64,000 nucleotides of DNA from Zygnema cylindricum (taxonomy: Eukaryota > Streptophyta > Zygnematophyceae > Zygnematales > Zygnemataceae), in NCBI GenBank assembly GCA_037447655.1, contig JBBHKE010001362.1:124001-188000 (forward strand). The letters are read 5' to 3'. The notes under the pieces were generated by a model that saw nothing but the letters and a program-made list of their open reading frames with translations, had not been told where the DNA came from and did no database searches. The position numbers were made by a program, and so were the translations under genes. Positions 38,501-49,293 of this stretch are shown piece by piece. Positions within the stretch are counted from its first letter, which is position 1. Each line of letters begins with the position of its first letter.

Positions 38501-39318
38501 CCACCATCCCCTGCTCCTCCCTCCTCTCCTCCTACATCCTCTCCTCCTCCATCCTCTCCTCCTCTCTCCTCTCCTCCTAGGTCCTCTCCCCCGCCATCCT
38601 CTCCTCCTCTTCAATCCTCTCCTCTTTCAGTTCCGAAAATTCCACCTCCAAGTTCGCCTTCGCCGAAAACGCCACCAGCAGGTCAGTTTTTGATTCATAT
38701 GCATATTGATATGAAAATATATGTTCATGAGTTTACATGTAGGCTCATTATGGTTATTAAGTAATCACTTGGTGCAATGCTAACATAATCAGCACGATCG
38801 GCGAACGATCAAAAACATCTTTAGAAGTTTTTTACATAAAAATGTACAAACCTTATAACCAATTTCACTCTAATTTCCATGCAATGCTTGTCAATACAAA
38901 CAATTGTAACACATTTTTGCAATTTTTTGCCCTATTTTGCTATTCAAATTTTTGGTTTTTTTCGCCTAAATGACATACTTTTCTAAATTTTTGTCGTCTT
39001 TACTTAACTTTGGTTACAGGTGCAAAAGTAGTTATTTCTCAAACTTTGGTTGGAAGTTATCTTTCTGACAACGGAAAAATGGTGGCATATCACTATTCGG
39101 TTAATTTCAAAAACGTCGGAGATAAACCGGTTAACACCCTAATTTTTGTTGCGGAAAACTTTAATCCCATCGATACATACAACATTGTTTCTTTGGGTGC
39201 AAATACATATACTCTTCCGAGTTACGTTTTTCCTTTGGGAATTGGAGCCTCTTATGCCCAATTTGGTTACCACATTGTCGGAGGACCGGGGAAATTCACT
39301 ATTTTAAGCCAATCTTGA
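35593..39318 (+). CDS. EXPB: Beta-expansin with Ser/Pro linker and C-terminal CBM49-like domain
   Basis: Exons are 35593-35746, 36060-36169, 36399-36592, 36835-36964, 37244-37358, 38091-38681 and 39020-39318. All are GT-AG with closing frame, 530 residues plus stop. Residues 1-28 are a signal peptide. Domain 1 (double-psi barrel, about 33-150) carries [24 protein letters not shown] and the HFD motif (121-123) in [13 protein letters not shown], typical of beta-expansins. Domain 2 (CBM63, about 153-260) includes [26 protein letters not shown] and [18 protein letters not shown]. Residues 261-432 are a Ser-Pro repeat linker like extensin modules, probably O-glycosylated if secreted. The last 98 residues ([39 protein letters not shown]) match CBM49, the cellulose-binding module at the C-terminus of some plant GH9 cellulases. 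Expansins loosen walls without hydrolysis; the added module should strengthen cellulose binding. Expansin is certain, CBM49 likely. Confidence 0.9.
35755..35860. repeat. CT microsatellite in expansin intron 1
   Basis: Interrupted (CT)n tract right after the exon 1 donor. It causes the spurious Ser/Leu-rich read-through frame into the intron. Confidence 0.9.
37385..38060. repeat. Cryptically simple inverted-composition tract in expansin intron 5
   Basis: 37420-37600 is built of variants of AACTGTAACTGAAAC. 37690-38050 is built of TTTCAATTTCAGTTCCAATT, roughly its inverse. The intron could therefore fold into a long imperfect hairpin. The exon 6 acceptor (GGCAG|GTGAGATC at 38090) lies at its 3' edge. 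Confidence 0.6.
38205..38640 (+). repeat. TCC-rich coding repeat (expansin linker)
   Basis: Degenerate (TCCTCC, TCTCCTCC) units within exon 6 encode the Ser/Pro linker. A larger unit of about 160 bp appears duplicated (38230-38400 versus 38400-38560: TCCTCCTACATCC, CCTTCTCCATCC and CCTCCTCTCTCC in the same order). The frame is kept throughout. Confidence 0.8.
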
Positions 39319-40537
39319 AGATTTTACGTTTTATTTTTATGCTTCAATGTTGTATCAACATTGTTGTATCGGAAGTGTATTTTTTGAAAAATGTTATGGG
39401 AGTCAGAATTAGTGTGGATTCACTAATTCTGTATCCAAATCGACATCAACGTCTTTGTCGAGAAATTACTTTGGTTCGGATTGGAGGAGCAAAAAAATAA
39501 AACGCGGCGTGAAAACGTTTGCGGTTGTACGATAAACTCGGGAAAAATTTGAAAATTCGGAGAATTGAGGAACTTGGAAAAATGTTTAGAATGGATATAG
39601 AAATGGGGAGTTGGGAAGTTAGGGAGTTAGAAATTGGAAAAAAAATGTGAATTTGGAGATGGGCATTGGAAAATGGAGAATTGGTTTTTTAATTTCAAGA
39701 TGTAGTTTTATTTTTGTATTCTCAGAATGTTCTCTAGTTGCCATAAATTCTTGCGAATATAAAGAGAGAGAGATAGGAATTGGACTACAAAGTGTGACTT
39801 ATTTTTGTAGTGAAAACCTTCGTTGTTGTAGAATCATGAGATTCTAGAATCTAAGATTTAAATGAAGCATATTTATGTCCTTTGCTTTTCAAAGCAATTC
39901 GATTTTCTTTATAATAACCTTTACAATTCTAAAGGATTGGCAACGTAGAGTCATTTTTCAACAATTCTAGGGGAAATTTGAGAAGAAAACTCTATTGTAC
40001 TTTTAGGATCACGATGTATTTTTGGAAAAAGAGAGGGCATTGTTCTCCTTTTTATAAACTCAAGAGTTTTATTTTTGTTAATTTTTTTTGTTCATTTTTT
40101 TTTTTACTTAAAATGAGATTTGGGTAAAGGATTTGGCACATGTATCGAATCGAACACATAAGAGATTGCTTCAATTTACACGTGCGAAACAGCTCTATGT
40201 GCGTGCGTACACACGTGCGAAGGTCAATGTCCAATTGACAATTGTCCACACATACACACGCGCGAACAATTTTAAGCAGGACTTTTGCATTTTCATCTAT
40301 GCGAACTGACTTTGTCGTCGAAGGAAAAAGTGTTCCATACGTGCGGAAGATACGGGAGAATCTCAGAAAGGTGAATTAGTACTGGATCCGGTTTCGCCGG
40401 AATAGTTTTCGTTTTCAATTTTCCTCGAATGTTCCTCGAGGAGCACGCGGGATATCTCGAAAGAAAGTTAATGTTTTCGACCGAGGGAGTGTCTTCGGGC
40501 ACACCCTAGATTCGACCATTTTTGCTGCGGCACAGTG
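39319..40537. other. 3' flank of the expansin gene
   Basis: This contains the presumed 3' UTR. 39560-39670 shows irregular GGAGTTGGGAAGTTAGG-type simple sequence. No gene is supported. Confidence 0.4.
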
Positions 40538-40840
40538 TAGTTCAAAAGTAGGTGAAAGTAGGCCCATACAATATGCCTATTGTATGCAAAACATACAATA
40601 TGAACTTAAGACCCCATATCGTATTCGGACCTATTCGGACCGATTAAAACATTCGGATCAAAAATTGGACCAATTAAAACATTCGGACCAAAAATATCTA
40701 TTTACACCGTCAGATTCAGACGATCGGACGGTCTCTGATCAAAGTAGCGATCTAAGAAGATCACATGAAAAGCCCATAACACAACTTACGATAAAGGTGC
40801 CGACCAAAGGCCTACCATAAAAACGCCTACTTTTGAACTA
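40538..40840. mobile_element. Family A MITE (303 bp)
   Basis: Termini TAGTTCAAAAGTAGG and CCTACTTTTGAACTA are near-perfect inverses. The left 85 bp match 8585-8670 and the right 150 bp match 9608-9750, so this is an internally deleted derivative of the larger family A element. Confidence 0.8.
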
Positions 40841-41047
40841 TGGTTTGGGAAGCGATTAACAGAATCTGATGACGTGGAAAGAGTCCAAAAAAAAATGTCG
40901 GTTGCTGTCCCCGAAAATTTGATGTTGTCACGGCGAATGATCCCGGAAAGGAAGAAAAGAAAGGAAATCTACAAGAAAGTACATGGAAATTAACGTCCGA
41001 AAATAAGTTAATCGGACGGTGTATGGTTTAAAGGTACGATTTACATG

Positions 41048-41279
41048 TACCACCGTGAATCGCTATTAGCGTCGATGTTTTTTTCGCCACTTAAAACACC
41101 TTTTCTCCGTACACACTTGTTGGTTTTTCAATTTGAGACCGCCAATCGGAAGCTGAGAATGTTACCTTTCAATTGCAACCGTCAGATCCAAAATCGGACA
41201 AGTGTGTACAGAGAAAATATGCTTTTAGTGGCGAAAAAAAGTAAAAAACATTGACGCTAATAGCGATTCACGGTGTACC
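41048..41279. mobile_element. Family C MITE with long TIRs
   Basis: Inverted repeats of about 33 bp with one mismatch: left CACCGTGAATCGCTATTAGC, right GCTAATAGCGATTCACGGTG. Internal sequence (TCTCCGTACACACTTGTTGG) is related to the copies at 25466 and 33688. Confidence 0.8.
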
Positions 41280-42360
41280 TTTTGTACCACGCGAAAACCC
41301 TAACTACGGTGACTATGGTATGGAGATTCGCGAGAAGATTTTTTTTGTGACGGAGTAAAAATTACAGGAGACTTTTCTCACGTTTCCTTTCTTCGTGTTC
41401 ATCTTTCAAGAACTTTCAGCAGTGCCCGAGAGTGTACAGCTAGGCCTGTACACGTGGCGACATATAAATGGTATAAAACTGCTGTAAAGGAAGCTTTTTT
41501 TTCTCCGTTACGAATTATCAAATACGACAGAGTTAGCGAAGGGCTCTCCTTTACGAGCGACATTATTCGCCCTAAGGCTTTGAAAAAGTCAAAGGCACAT
41601 CTGCCTTTTTGTCACGTCAGCACCGGCCCTTTGAAATGAATAGCCAGTCATTCGCCAGACACCACTTGCTGACAAAAGTGTAGCTGTAGCTGGCATTCCA
41701 TAGGCTAATGAAAGGACGTCACCAGGAAAAGGCATAAAATCGTACAGAATCCTACACATTTCGATGACTTTCTTGTGTGTCTGGACTCCAAACTGCAGAC
41801 TGTACCGCATGTACAACTATGTGACACATGGCACCAATAAGTGATCCTGACATACTTTGGTGAGCCCCCGTGTTGCCGCTGCTGCAAAAAGGAACGCGGA
41901 GTGATCGGAGATTCTGACATGTGCAAATCTCGGATCCTGACGGTTGAAGTAGTAGTTTGTGCCGCGTGGGAGACCTGCATTCGTGCGATGTGACCATCGA
42001 AGACGTTGTATGACTTCGCCACGTCTTGCATGATCCTGCTACACGTGGGAACGCATAGTGAGGAAAAGCTGCCAGATGGTCAATCCTGCTACGTGTTTCT
42101 TATGCAGTTTCGTGGCTGGAAATGCGATTTCTTTATATTTCTGTAGATAAGATTATAATTTAGCTATTGTAGCCACGAAATTTCTGCTAATGAAAGTCGC
42201 TTGACACGGCAGGTTTTGCCACGTGGATAAATGTTTCATGGCCGAGCGCATTTTAAAGATTCTGTGAATGCGCGCAAAGGACAAGCATTGATCCGCCAAA
42301 GTCGATGTTGCAGTAAAGAAACGTCCGTACGATTGTTTCTAGCTAAAACAAAAAATAATT
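41280..42360. other. Intergenic region without supported gene
   Basis: Overlapping minus-strand open frames at 41589-42031 have no recognised domain and no splice partners. No TIR or LTR signature was found. Confidence 0.35.
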
Positions 42361-42902
42361 GGAATCACGTGTTCTGCAGGCGCTAATTGGCTTTGACAGA
42401 TAAGTCAATTTTGTTTTAACGAACGTCAGTTGTCGGAGTTTTTTGGCAGTACTCAAATTAGTGATGTTGTCCATGTCTTATCTTGATATTCATTACAGGT
42501 CCGCCAATATCTTTGTCATATTTGTTTTGTCGTTTCGATTATGCTCTCACCTAGCCTTGGAGTTTGGACGCAGCGCGTGAAAGGTACAGTATTTTCTCAA
42601 CCGTACGATTTCACACTAAAACAGATACAGCGACGACTTACTGTAGTAAGTGGTGAACGCTCTCTCCAACTTAATATGGTTAAACACAATACTATTTGAT
42701 GTATATTAAATGACAAACATATGATTTTTCCGGCTATTTGTGGGTACAGTGATCTCCCAGAAGTTCCGAATTTCAGATGTTTTTAGTTTATTCTCGATTT
42801 CTTGGGAATCACGTGCGTTGCAGGCGCTGAGTGGCTAGAAAAGATCCTTCATTTTGTTGTTAACGACGTCAGTTGTCGTAATTTTTTGTCGTCATATATA
42901 AG
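42361..42902 (+). promoter_or_regulatory. Diverged direct repeat ending in a TATA box
   Basis: 42361-42455 and 42804-42898 are direct repeats. Shared phrases are GGAATCACGTG, TGCAGGCGCT and CGTCAGTTGTCG in the same order and spacing. The second copy is followed at once by TATATAA (42895-42902). The CACGTG is a G-box core. No coding gene is supported just downstream. Confidence 0.4.
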
Positions 42903-44789
42903 GTGCATTTTATTTTTTCCAAAGCTGACCGAGAAAAATGTTCACACCTTCACCTTAATGAAATTGACTCGCACATGTGAAGCATACCCGTAAAGCCACC
43001 CCTATTATGTTTTCAGAGATACCCCCCAAATGTGTTAAGCTCCTTTTGGTAATTTAAGCGTTAAGACCCTCGTGAAACCCATTTATTTAGTTGTAAACAT
43101 CGTTGTTCATCCTACATATATATTGATGACCTATTGATGTAATAGACTTCGTGAGATTATCGATTTCGATTAATTGCAAGTATTTTCTTACCATTACGTT
43201 TTCTTGTTTTTTTTTACAGATTATATCAATTTCAAACGATGATGAGGTCTACGACGAGGCATAGAGAGCGGTAGCTTGAAAGAAGGGGGCCTAACGATCA
43301 ACATTTTTTGTAAGAAATAGTTTTCTCACAACATTGTTGGTGGAGGTAAAATAAATACCCTCTTTTTGTGTTCAACTTGCTTAATATTGCTCCTCCTCTC
43401 AATCTCGGTTTTGCCAAACAAAGTTATAAATGGATATTTATGTTCCAAAACTTACCACATAAAGTGTACTCACAAAGGAGACAGATGAAGTCGTCCATTG
43501 TTAAAAAGGGACAAAGGAATTTATGCATTGTTGAATGTTACACAAAATGCATTTAATATTACTTTAAATTGCATGCGTTACGTGGTCCACAAGCTCACTT
43601 ATAAATTAAGAAATTTCATAATTGAAAAAAAATCGCACGTGTGAAAGTGGCTTTTACGATGGTAGATATCGTTATTTGATCATTTGAATGTTGTGTCAGT
43701 GTCGCATACAAGCATATAAGACAAGTATACCTTCAAAACACAAGATCCCGGTTGCAAATAACTAGCTACTAACATTCATAAACTCTTGGGAAATATATCA
43801 CGAAATTACTATGTTACAATAGTCGATAAAACTCAAATATATTGTTAAAAAAAAACCAAATTAACTATGCATAAATCTCATCCGCGAACATGTAACCGAA
43901 TTAAGTTGAAACCATGCATCTAAAAAATAATATAATTTTATGATATGCTTAATCAATTGATTACAATTGTGACAAGGTTGTCTTTTCCTCGAACAACAAT
44001 TACATCTTGTATCGAATCGAATAGATGACGTCCATATTAGTGCGTATGTATGTACATGATTGAACATATATTTAGATTGGTTTCAAGATGATCGATACGT
44101 CAACGTTCTTTCTTTATGGTTTACCACTCAGAATAAAAGTATAACGACGAAGTTAACATGGTGGTTTCAACAAGATTTGTTTATATTATATCGAAACACA
44201 CAATTGTCTTGCTTAAGTGGTATATGAAGTTACATGTCTTCAAATCCATTACTTTATGTCAACCTATTCAAATTGATAACAATAGGCGCACAACCGAACA
44301 CATTGAAAATGCTTGCTCGGTTGTTTGAAAACAAATATACAAGCCGTCAATTGGCCAACCATGTATAAATCCTATTAAAGGAACAGTCGAAAGAATGAAT
44401 AAACCTTTCTTTTTATTTTAGTTTTTAGAAGAGATGTAACCAAAATAATTGTTTTGCCGAAGTTTGTCTTTATCGCAATAAATAAATATAAAACTTTTCA
44501 CTATTGAGATTTGATAGTGAACGGTGTTTTTTCATTAATTATTGAAACCATTTTCGTTTCGGTTGTTTGCTGTTTCCGTACGAGCCCCGCCCTCCTCCCG
44601 CGCCCCCTTCAATTATGCAAATTCTTCCTGGAAATATGAGCGGACCGTACATTCTCTGGGCAATTATTATAAATCTTCTCCGCCTTTTGCGCGTAGCCAT
44701 GCGAAATCTCCCGCCCTCTGTTCCACAGATTTTGCTTCCATCGCATACCAAAATCCATATAACTTTGACAGCTTCTATTGGCTACATTC
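42903..44789. other. Intergenic region, possible noncoding transcript
   Basis: This is AT-rich DNA between the TATA-associated repeat and the GTCGCA cluster. One acceptor-like site (TTTTTACAG at 43220) precedes a short frame ending NDDEVYDEA and a stop at about 43263, but no upstream coding exon joins it convincingly. No repeat family was recognised. Confidence 0.3.
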
Positions 44790-45372
44790 TGTCGCCGAAT
44801 CTCTAGTCCGTCGCAGTACCTAGAAATCTGTCGCACAAACCACGATTCAGTCGTATTCCGTCGTCCAAAGTCTTGAAGCTTCGTTCACCGTAACGAACCT
44901 TCTTTGGCCGGTCGGATTTGTCGCACAGTTTCTTACACAGTCTTTCTTCGTTCGCAGAAGCTGCTCCAAGAACAATTTATTTCGCACAATACGTCACATA
45001 TTGTACAACAGTCGCACGGGCGTTTGTTCCAAGCAAGCGGTAGAACGTGCAGTGCACGCGACGTTTCTGTCGCACAGTTTGGCCGAAGGCAACAATTTGT
45101 TAAATGTAATCGTCACTAGTCGCAGAAGGTCGCAACGAATCAGAATCGTGCTGTAAAGATTCTCTCACCGTTTTTGTACGCGTGATGTGCAAGCATATCG
45201 TCGCATTCGTCCGCATAAATGTCTCGCAATATCGTTTTGTTGTACAGTCGCATTCGGTCGCATTCGGTCGCATTCGGTCGCATTCGGTCGCTTTCCGCTG
45301 CATCCTATCGCAACAGCGTCGCATTAGGTTGCCAGAATGAGACTTTCTGTCGCAGTTAACAATAATGTCGCA
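44790..45372 (+). promoter_or_regulatory. Dense GTCGCA motif cluster upstream of a small gene
   Basis: About fifteen copies of GTCGCA, plus near matches (GTCGCC, GTCGTC, TTCGCA), occur in under 600 bp. Almost all are on the plus strand. A core tandem of four 10-bp units (GGTCGCATTC) lies at 45245-45290. The cluster precedes the three-exon gene starting at 45809 and could be its promoter or 5' UTR. Confidence 0.5.
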
Positions 45373-45808
45373 GAAGAATTCTTCATTTAGTCTGGATTCT
45401 CTCCTGCCCATTAAGCAGGCAAAGATTCATCTCTTTAGTGTCATATCGAAGTCTCTAGAGTATTTATTTCAGTCTTACAGCAGTCAACTTTGCCTACCTC
45501 TGAAGCCTAGAAGCCTGCTCTGCTGCTGAATATATATCTTATCTTTTCAGATTCATTGTCTACTATTCTTTTGCTTGCAACTCCTCTGGCTTCTATCCAT
45601 TTACACATTAAAGAGAAGTAAAAGTTGACTTATTTAAAGAACTGTTTTGGAAGAAATAGTGGGAGCAAGGGAAAGATTTAATAGGTTTTGTGAAGCACAG
45701 CTTTTGAGTGAAAAAGTTTTTGTTTCAGTTAACTAGTCATATAACAGTAACATCAGAAAGTATCCTCAAGTTTTTTACAAAAAAACCATATATTTTTTGA
45801 AACAGGAG

Positions 45809-46966
45809 ATGGTAGCTGAAGCCATGGTTACAGGAGGTAGATTCGGGAAAGATGTGACAGCTGGCAGGAGATCACAGGATTCTTTATTTATTCATAAGGT
45901 GAGTTAAAATAAATCAATAAATTATATGTAAATTGCATAAATACCTCCAAAGCATTTCCATTATAAATTTTTGGTTAGATCAGAGAAAAACATTATGGTT
46001 AAAACATTATGTGGAGGAAGGCCACCTAATGTTTCGTTTAACTGTGTAAACGTTAAACTTGTCTCCTTAATTAGATAAATTAAATAGAGCGGGAGAGCGA
46101 GCTAACTGAAAAAGTTGCTCGGTTTGAGGAGATATTTATATTCTATCTGACATTTAATTTGAACTAAAAATAAGTTTGTTCCACTACTCATTTCATAGCC
46201 AGGTAAATTAAGTTGCTGATTCTAGCAATAGTTTTTCGACCTGCTTTAAAATTTTACTTTTTCTATTTACATTAGGTGTTTTAAAACAAATCGTGACACT
46301 TACCATTTGCTGTGTGTGTGTATGCTTTTTTTATTCTAAGGTTGATTTTACCGGAAACCATGTTGAAAGGAGAATAGGAACGGAGGAAGTTGGTGACAAC
46401 CAACATTCTCAAGCCTCAATGAATTCCGGAGAAAGTCACTCAACAGCAAATTCTGTTTTTGGGGGCGATTTTCACGTTACAAGTGCAAGAGCTGCATCAT
46501 TTGGTAAGCTCTCCCTTTCACTCTCTCCCTCTTCTCTCTCTCTCCCGTCCACTCTCCCAGCATTTTCACCCACTTTCCCTCCCCCCTCCCTTCCAAGGAC
46601 AACAGTGACTTCGGTCACTTATACCAGAGTTAGTTTTAAAATAGGAATGAATGTAATTTAATCTGATAGGTGCTTTCTGCAACATTTTCTTGTTTGTCTT
46701 CTTTTTCGATGCTGTATACACCGTTCTTATCTCTAAATTTATATTTTTTTACTTCTGTTGTTTCAGGGGAGCATTCGGCTACAACGAGCAATTTTAAGAC
46801 CCCTCTGCGCCCGTTGAATTCTTCTGATTCTCCTTTGAGATGTCCTGGAGCTCCTATGAAGTTATCTAAAACGATTGAAAAGGGTTACAAGTCGGGAAGT
46901 TTGAAGCGGTTATTGCGGCCATTAAATTTTGAGTCTGTTGCAGAAAATTTGGGTATCGCAGCTTAA
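45809..46966 (+). CDS. Unrecognised small protein, 3 exons, 150 residues
   Basis: Exons are 45809-45898, 46341-46503 and 46767-46966, all GT-AG, closing at 453 nt. An acceptor-like CAG lies three bases before the ATG at 45809, so a non-coding 5' exon or a longer N-terminus is possible. I do not recognise the protein. It is hydrophilic with no signal peptide or membrane segment. The middle is Ser/Asn/His-rich (NQHSQASMNSGESHSTANS). The C-terminal part is basic and contains two similar motifs: TPLRPLN (exon 3 start) and RLLRPLNFESVAENLGIAA at the very end. The motifs and disorder suggest a regulatory or nuclear protein, but that is inference. Intron 2 contains a CT-rich tract. Confidence 0.55.
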
Positions 46967-48865
46967 TTCTCCATAAGAAGTTGGATGGATTTTCGGCATG
47001 AGCGAGGGAAGAATATGTCAATATTTTCTGAAAAAAACGAGTTTTTTTGGGAAAAAGTAGTGTTTCTGGAAAAAACGAGTTTTCTGTATATTGGAGGGAC
47101 TGCCATTTGGCATCCGGTGTTTTTTTTTTAGGAACCTTTTTTGGAAGGTACTCTTAAATGTTGGATAGATGATGACTGAAAAATCTGATCATCTTTATTG
47201 TTGGGGGAAGAGGGCAATCTCGGTGAAAATCCTTTCCTTCTCCCTCCTCTCCTCTCTCCCTCTTCCCTCCCTTCCTCCCATCCTCCCTTTTCCCTGCCTT
47301 TCTCTCTCTTCCCCTGTACTCTTTCCCATCTTTTAACTTATTAGCCTTTCTCTATTGAGGAGCTTTGCAGATAGGTTAGCAGCAGTGAAGAGAGTCAGGT
47401 CATTATTATTTTTAGGGTTTCACATGCCACTATCTGAATTTTTGACCATCTTTATTTAATTGTCGATGAAAAGAGTTTCTGGATAAAAGTAGCCTATGAG
47501 AAGGCTGCTTCAAATGTTTCAAAAGAGAACCGTCAAGAATCAGGAAAAAGGTTTGAGAGCAGGAAATAGTGTGGATGGCAAATAAGAAAAAATGTATATA
47601 CGGAACGTTAGGACTTTGCTCATTAGAATATGCGACAATGGCATGCAAAGGAAAGTCAGTTTTCCAAAGTTTTTGTTGATGAGATTTAAGGATTATATTT
47701 TTTTGAGGAGAATTGTTTTGATTTAGTGAAACAGGGTTTGTTTGAGTCTTGTACAGTATTTACAAACGGAGTTGCATTTTTCTGTACCATCAAAATTTTC
47801 GGTACTGAGTTTTATCGTCGATTTCGTGTGTATTTTGACATGTTGGTCTCAATGTTGTTAGTGAGGTGTGGATATTTTGATATTAATGTGGTTTTCAATG
47901 GATTTTATGTTGTTGTCTCAATGTATAATTTTTGTACATTTGATATGTTGATGTTTCAAAATGGATTTTTTACTTATGTGGCAATAATACAAACGCAGTA
48001 TATAAGAGGAAGATGTTGCATTTATTAACCACATGGTAAAACCTAAAATGGTTCTCCATTGCCGCAGTCGACCTTGGTTGCGAAAATTGTTAATCGAATG
48101 TCGTTAATCACTAAATCTGTGTGTGTGCATGCCCTAGATTGGTATTGCCTTAGAGAAATAATATTTATTGTTTAAAGAGCGACCTCATCTGTACATCGCT
48201 ATCAGAGTCTACTATAAGAGTATTAGAGTACACTTTTCTTTGCATTAGGTTTTAGGTTTTCTTGGCCGAAACTTCTCGAATTACAGGAAAAGAGGAACTT
48301 GGTCGTATAACATTATCCTCACAAAACCCTATTTGGTGATAAACCCCCATTTCCCATTTGATCTTGAACCCTTTTCCTAAATTATGGAAATCCGTTTCTT
48401 TTTAACCTTTTGGACACATTATCGCTAGTAGCTTTCAGCCAGCTATAACCTTCTATATCCCTCCATTGTGGCAGGAATAATAAAATTAAAGTATAAAATG
48501 CGCTTAAAAGCTGCCGTTTTTATGATTTGATCAAACCCTACAGGAATAGAAATTGCCGCCTAAAACAGGTCTGAAGTTCTTTTCAATTTCCAACAAAAAC
48601 CTGTGTTTCTGAGCCATAGAATTCAAAGTGTACGTACTAAACGTACTCTTAAACAAGATTTTAAACACCGATGGACGCGTTGATCTCTACCTGTTTCTAA
48701 TCGAACCGCTCATTTCACTCGCACTAAATACTGCATGGAATATATTGTCGGAAATATTAAAGTTTCGAGCATTTAAGTGCGCACGTAAAACGTCTAATGC
48801 TATCGCACACTAAAATACTTTATTAAGTCTGATACAGAGATCCTTCTCAACTTGAATACATTACA
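46967..48865. other. 3' flank of the small gene and intergenic DNA
   Basis: Repeated GAGTTTTTTTGGGAAAA-type phrases follow the stop (47030-47090). A CT-rich tract lies at 47230-47330. An open frame at 47726-48028 is hydrophobic, compositionally biased and unsupported. A family C half-terminus is at about 48192 (TACATCGCTATCAGAG). Confidence 0.4.
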
Positions 48866-49256
48866 AAGGTAAGCCACAGACTGCATGTACGGAATCTCAA
48901 AAATTCTTTAGTGTACGGAAGAATCCTACGTACGGTACAAAGTTAACCACACACTTGGTGTTCAAAAATCTTTGTGTTCGAAAAATTCCTACCTACGGTA
49001 CAAAGTTAACCACAGACTTGGTGTTCAAAAATCTTTCAGTGTACGAAGAATTCCTACCTACGGTACAAAGTTAACCACAGACTAGGTGTTCAAAAATCTT
49101 TCAGTGTACGAAGAATTCCTACCTACGGTACAAAGTTAACCACAGACTTGGTGTTCAAAAATCTTTGTGTTCGAAAAATTCCTACTTACGGTACAAAGTT
49201 AACCACAGACTTGGTGTTCGGAATCTAAAAAATCCTTTAGTGTACGGAATGTCCCA
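48866..49256. repeat. Tandem array of about 65-bp units
   Basis: Five clear units plus one degenerate unit at each side; each begins near ACGGTACAAAGTTAACCACA. Two unit types alternate: one with CTTTCAGTGTACGAAGAATT and a 2-bp shorter one with CTTTGTGTTCGAAAAATT. The array ends about 38 bp before the TIR element at 49294. Confidence 0.85.
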
Positions 49257-49293
49257 AGAATCCTTGAGGACATTTTCTGTCCATAAATTTTTT

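Noticed and set aside
37962-38693. A 243-codon Leu/His-rich frame including [10 protein letters not shown], at first taken as the end of expansin D2
   Set aside because: Joining it leaves the frame one base off and needs a 45-nt intron. The acceptor at 38090 instead gives an in-frame D2 end, [18 protein letters not shown], leading into the Ser/Pro linker and CBM49-like exon.
41589-42031. Overlapping minus-strand frames of 75-108 codons
   Set aside because: No family resemblance and no consistent frame across them; kept only as unannotated intergenic DNA.
42541-43263. Possible two-exon mini-gene (MLSPSLGVWTQRVK joined to a frame ending NDDEVYDEA)
   Set aside because: The only good donor gives the wrong phase for the acidic terminal frame, so the join fails.
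45240-45290. CRISPR-like array
   Set aside because: Four 10-bp units without spacers in a eukaryotic context; it is a short tandem repeat within the GTCGCA cluster.
47726-48028. 100-codon Phe/Val-rich plus-strand frame
   Set aside because: Compositional bias of T-rich 3' flanking DNA, with no motif or splice signals.
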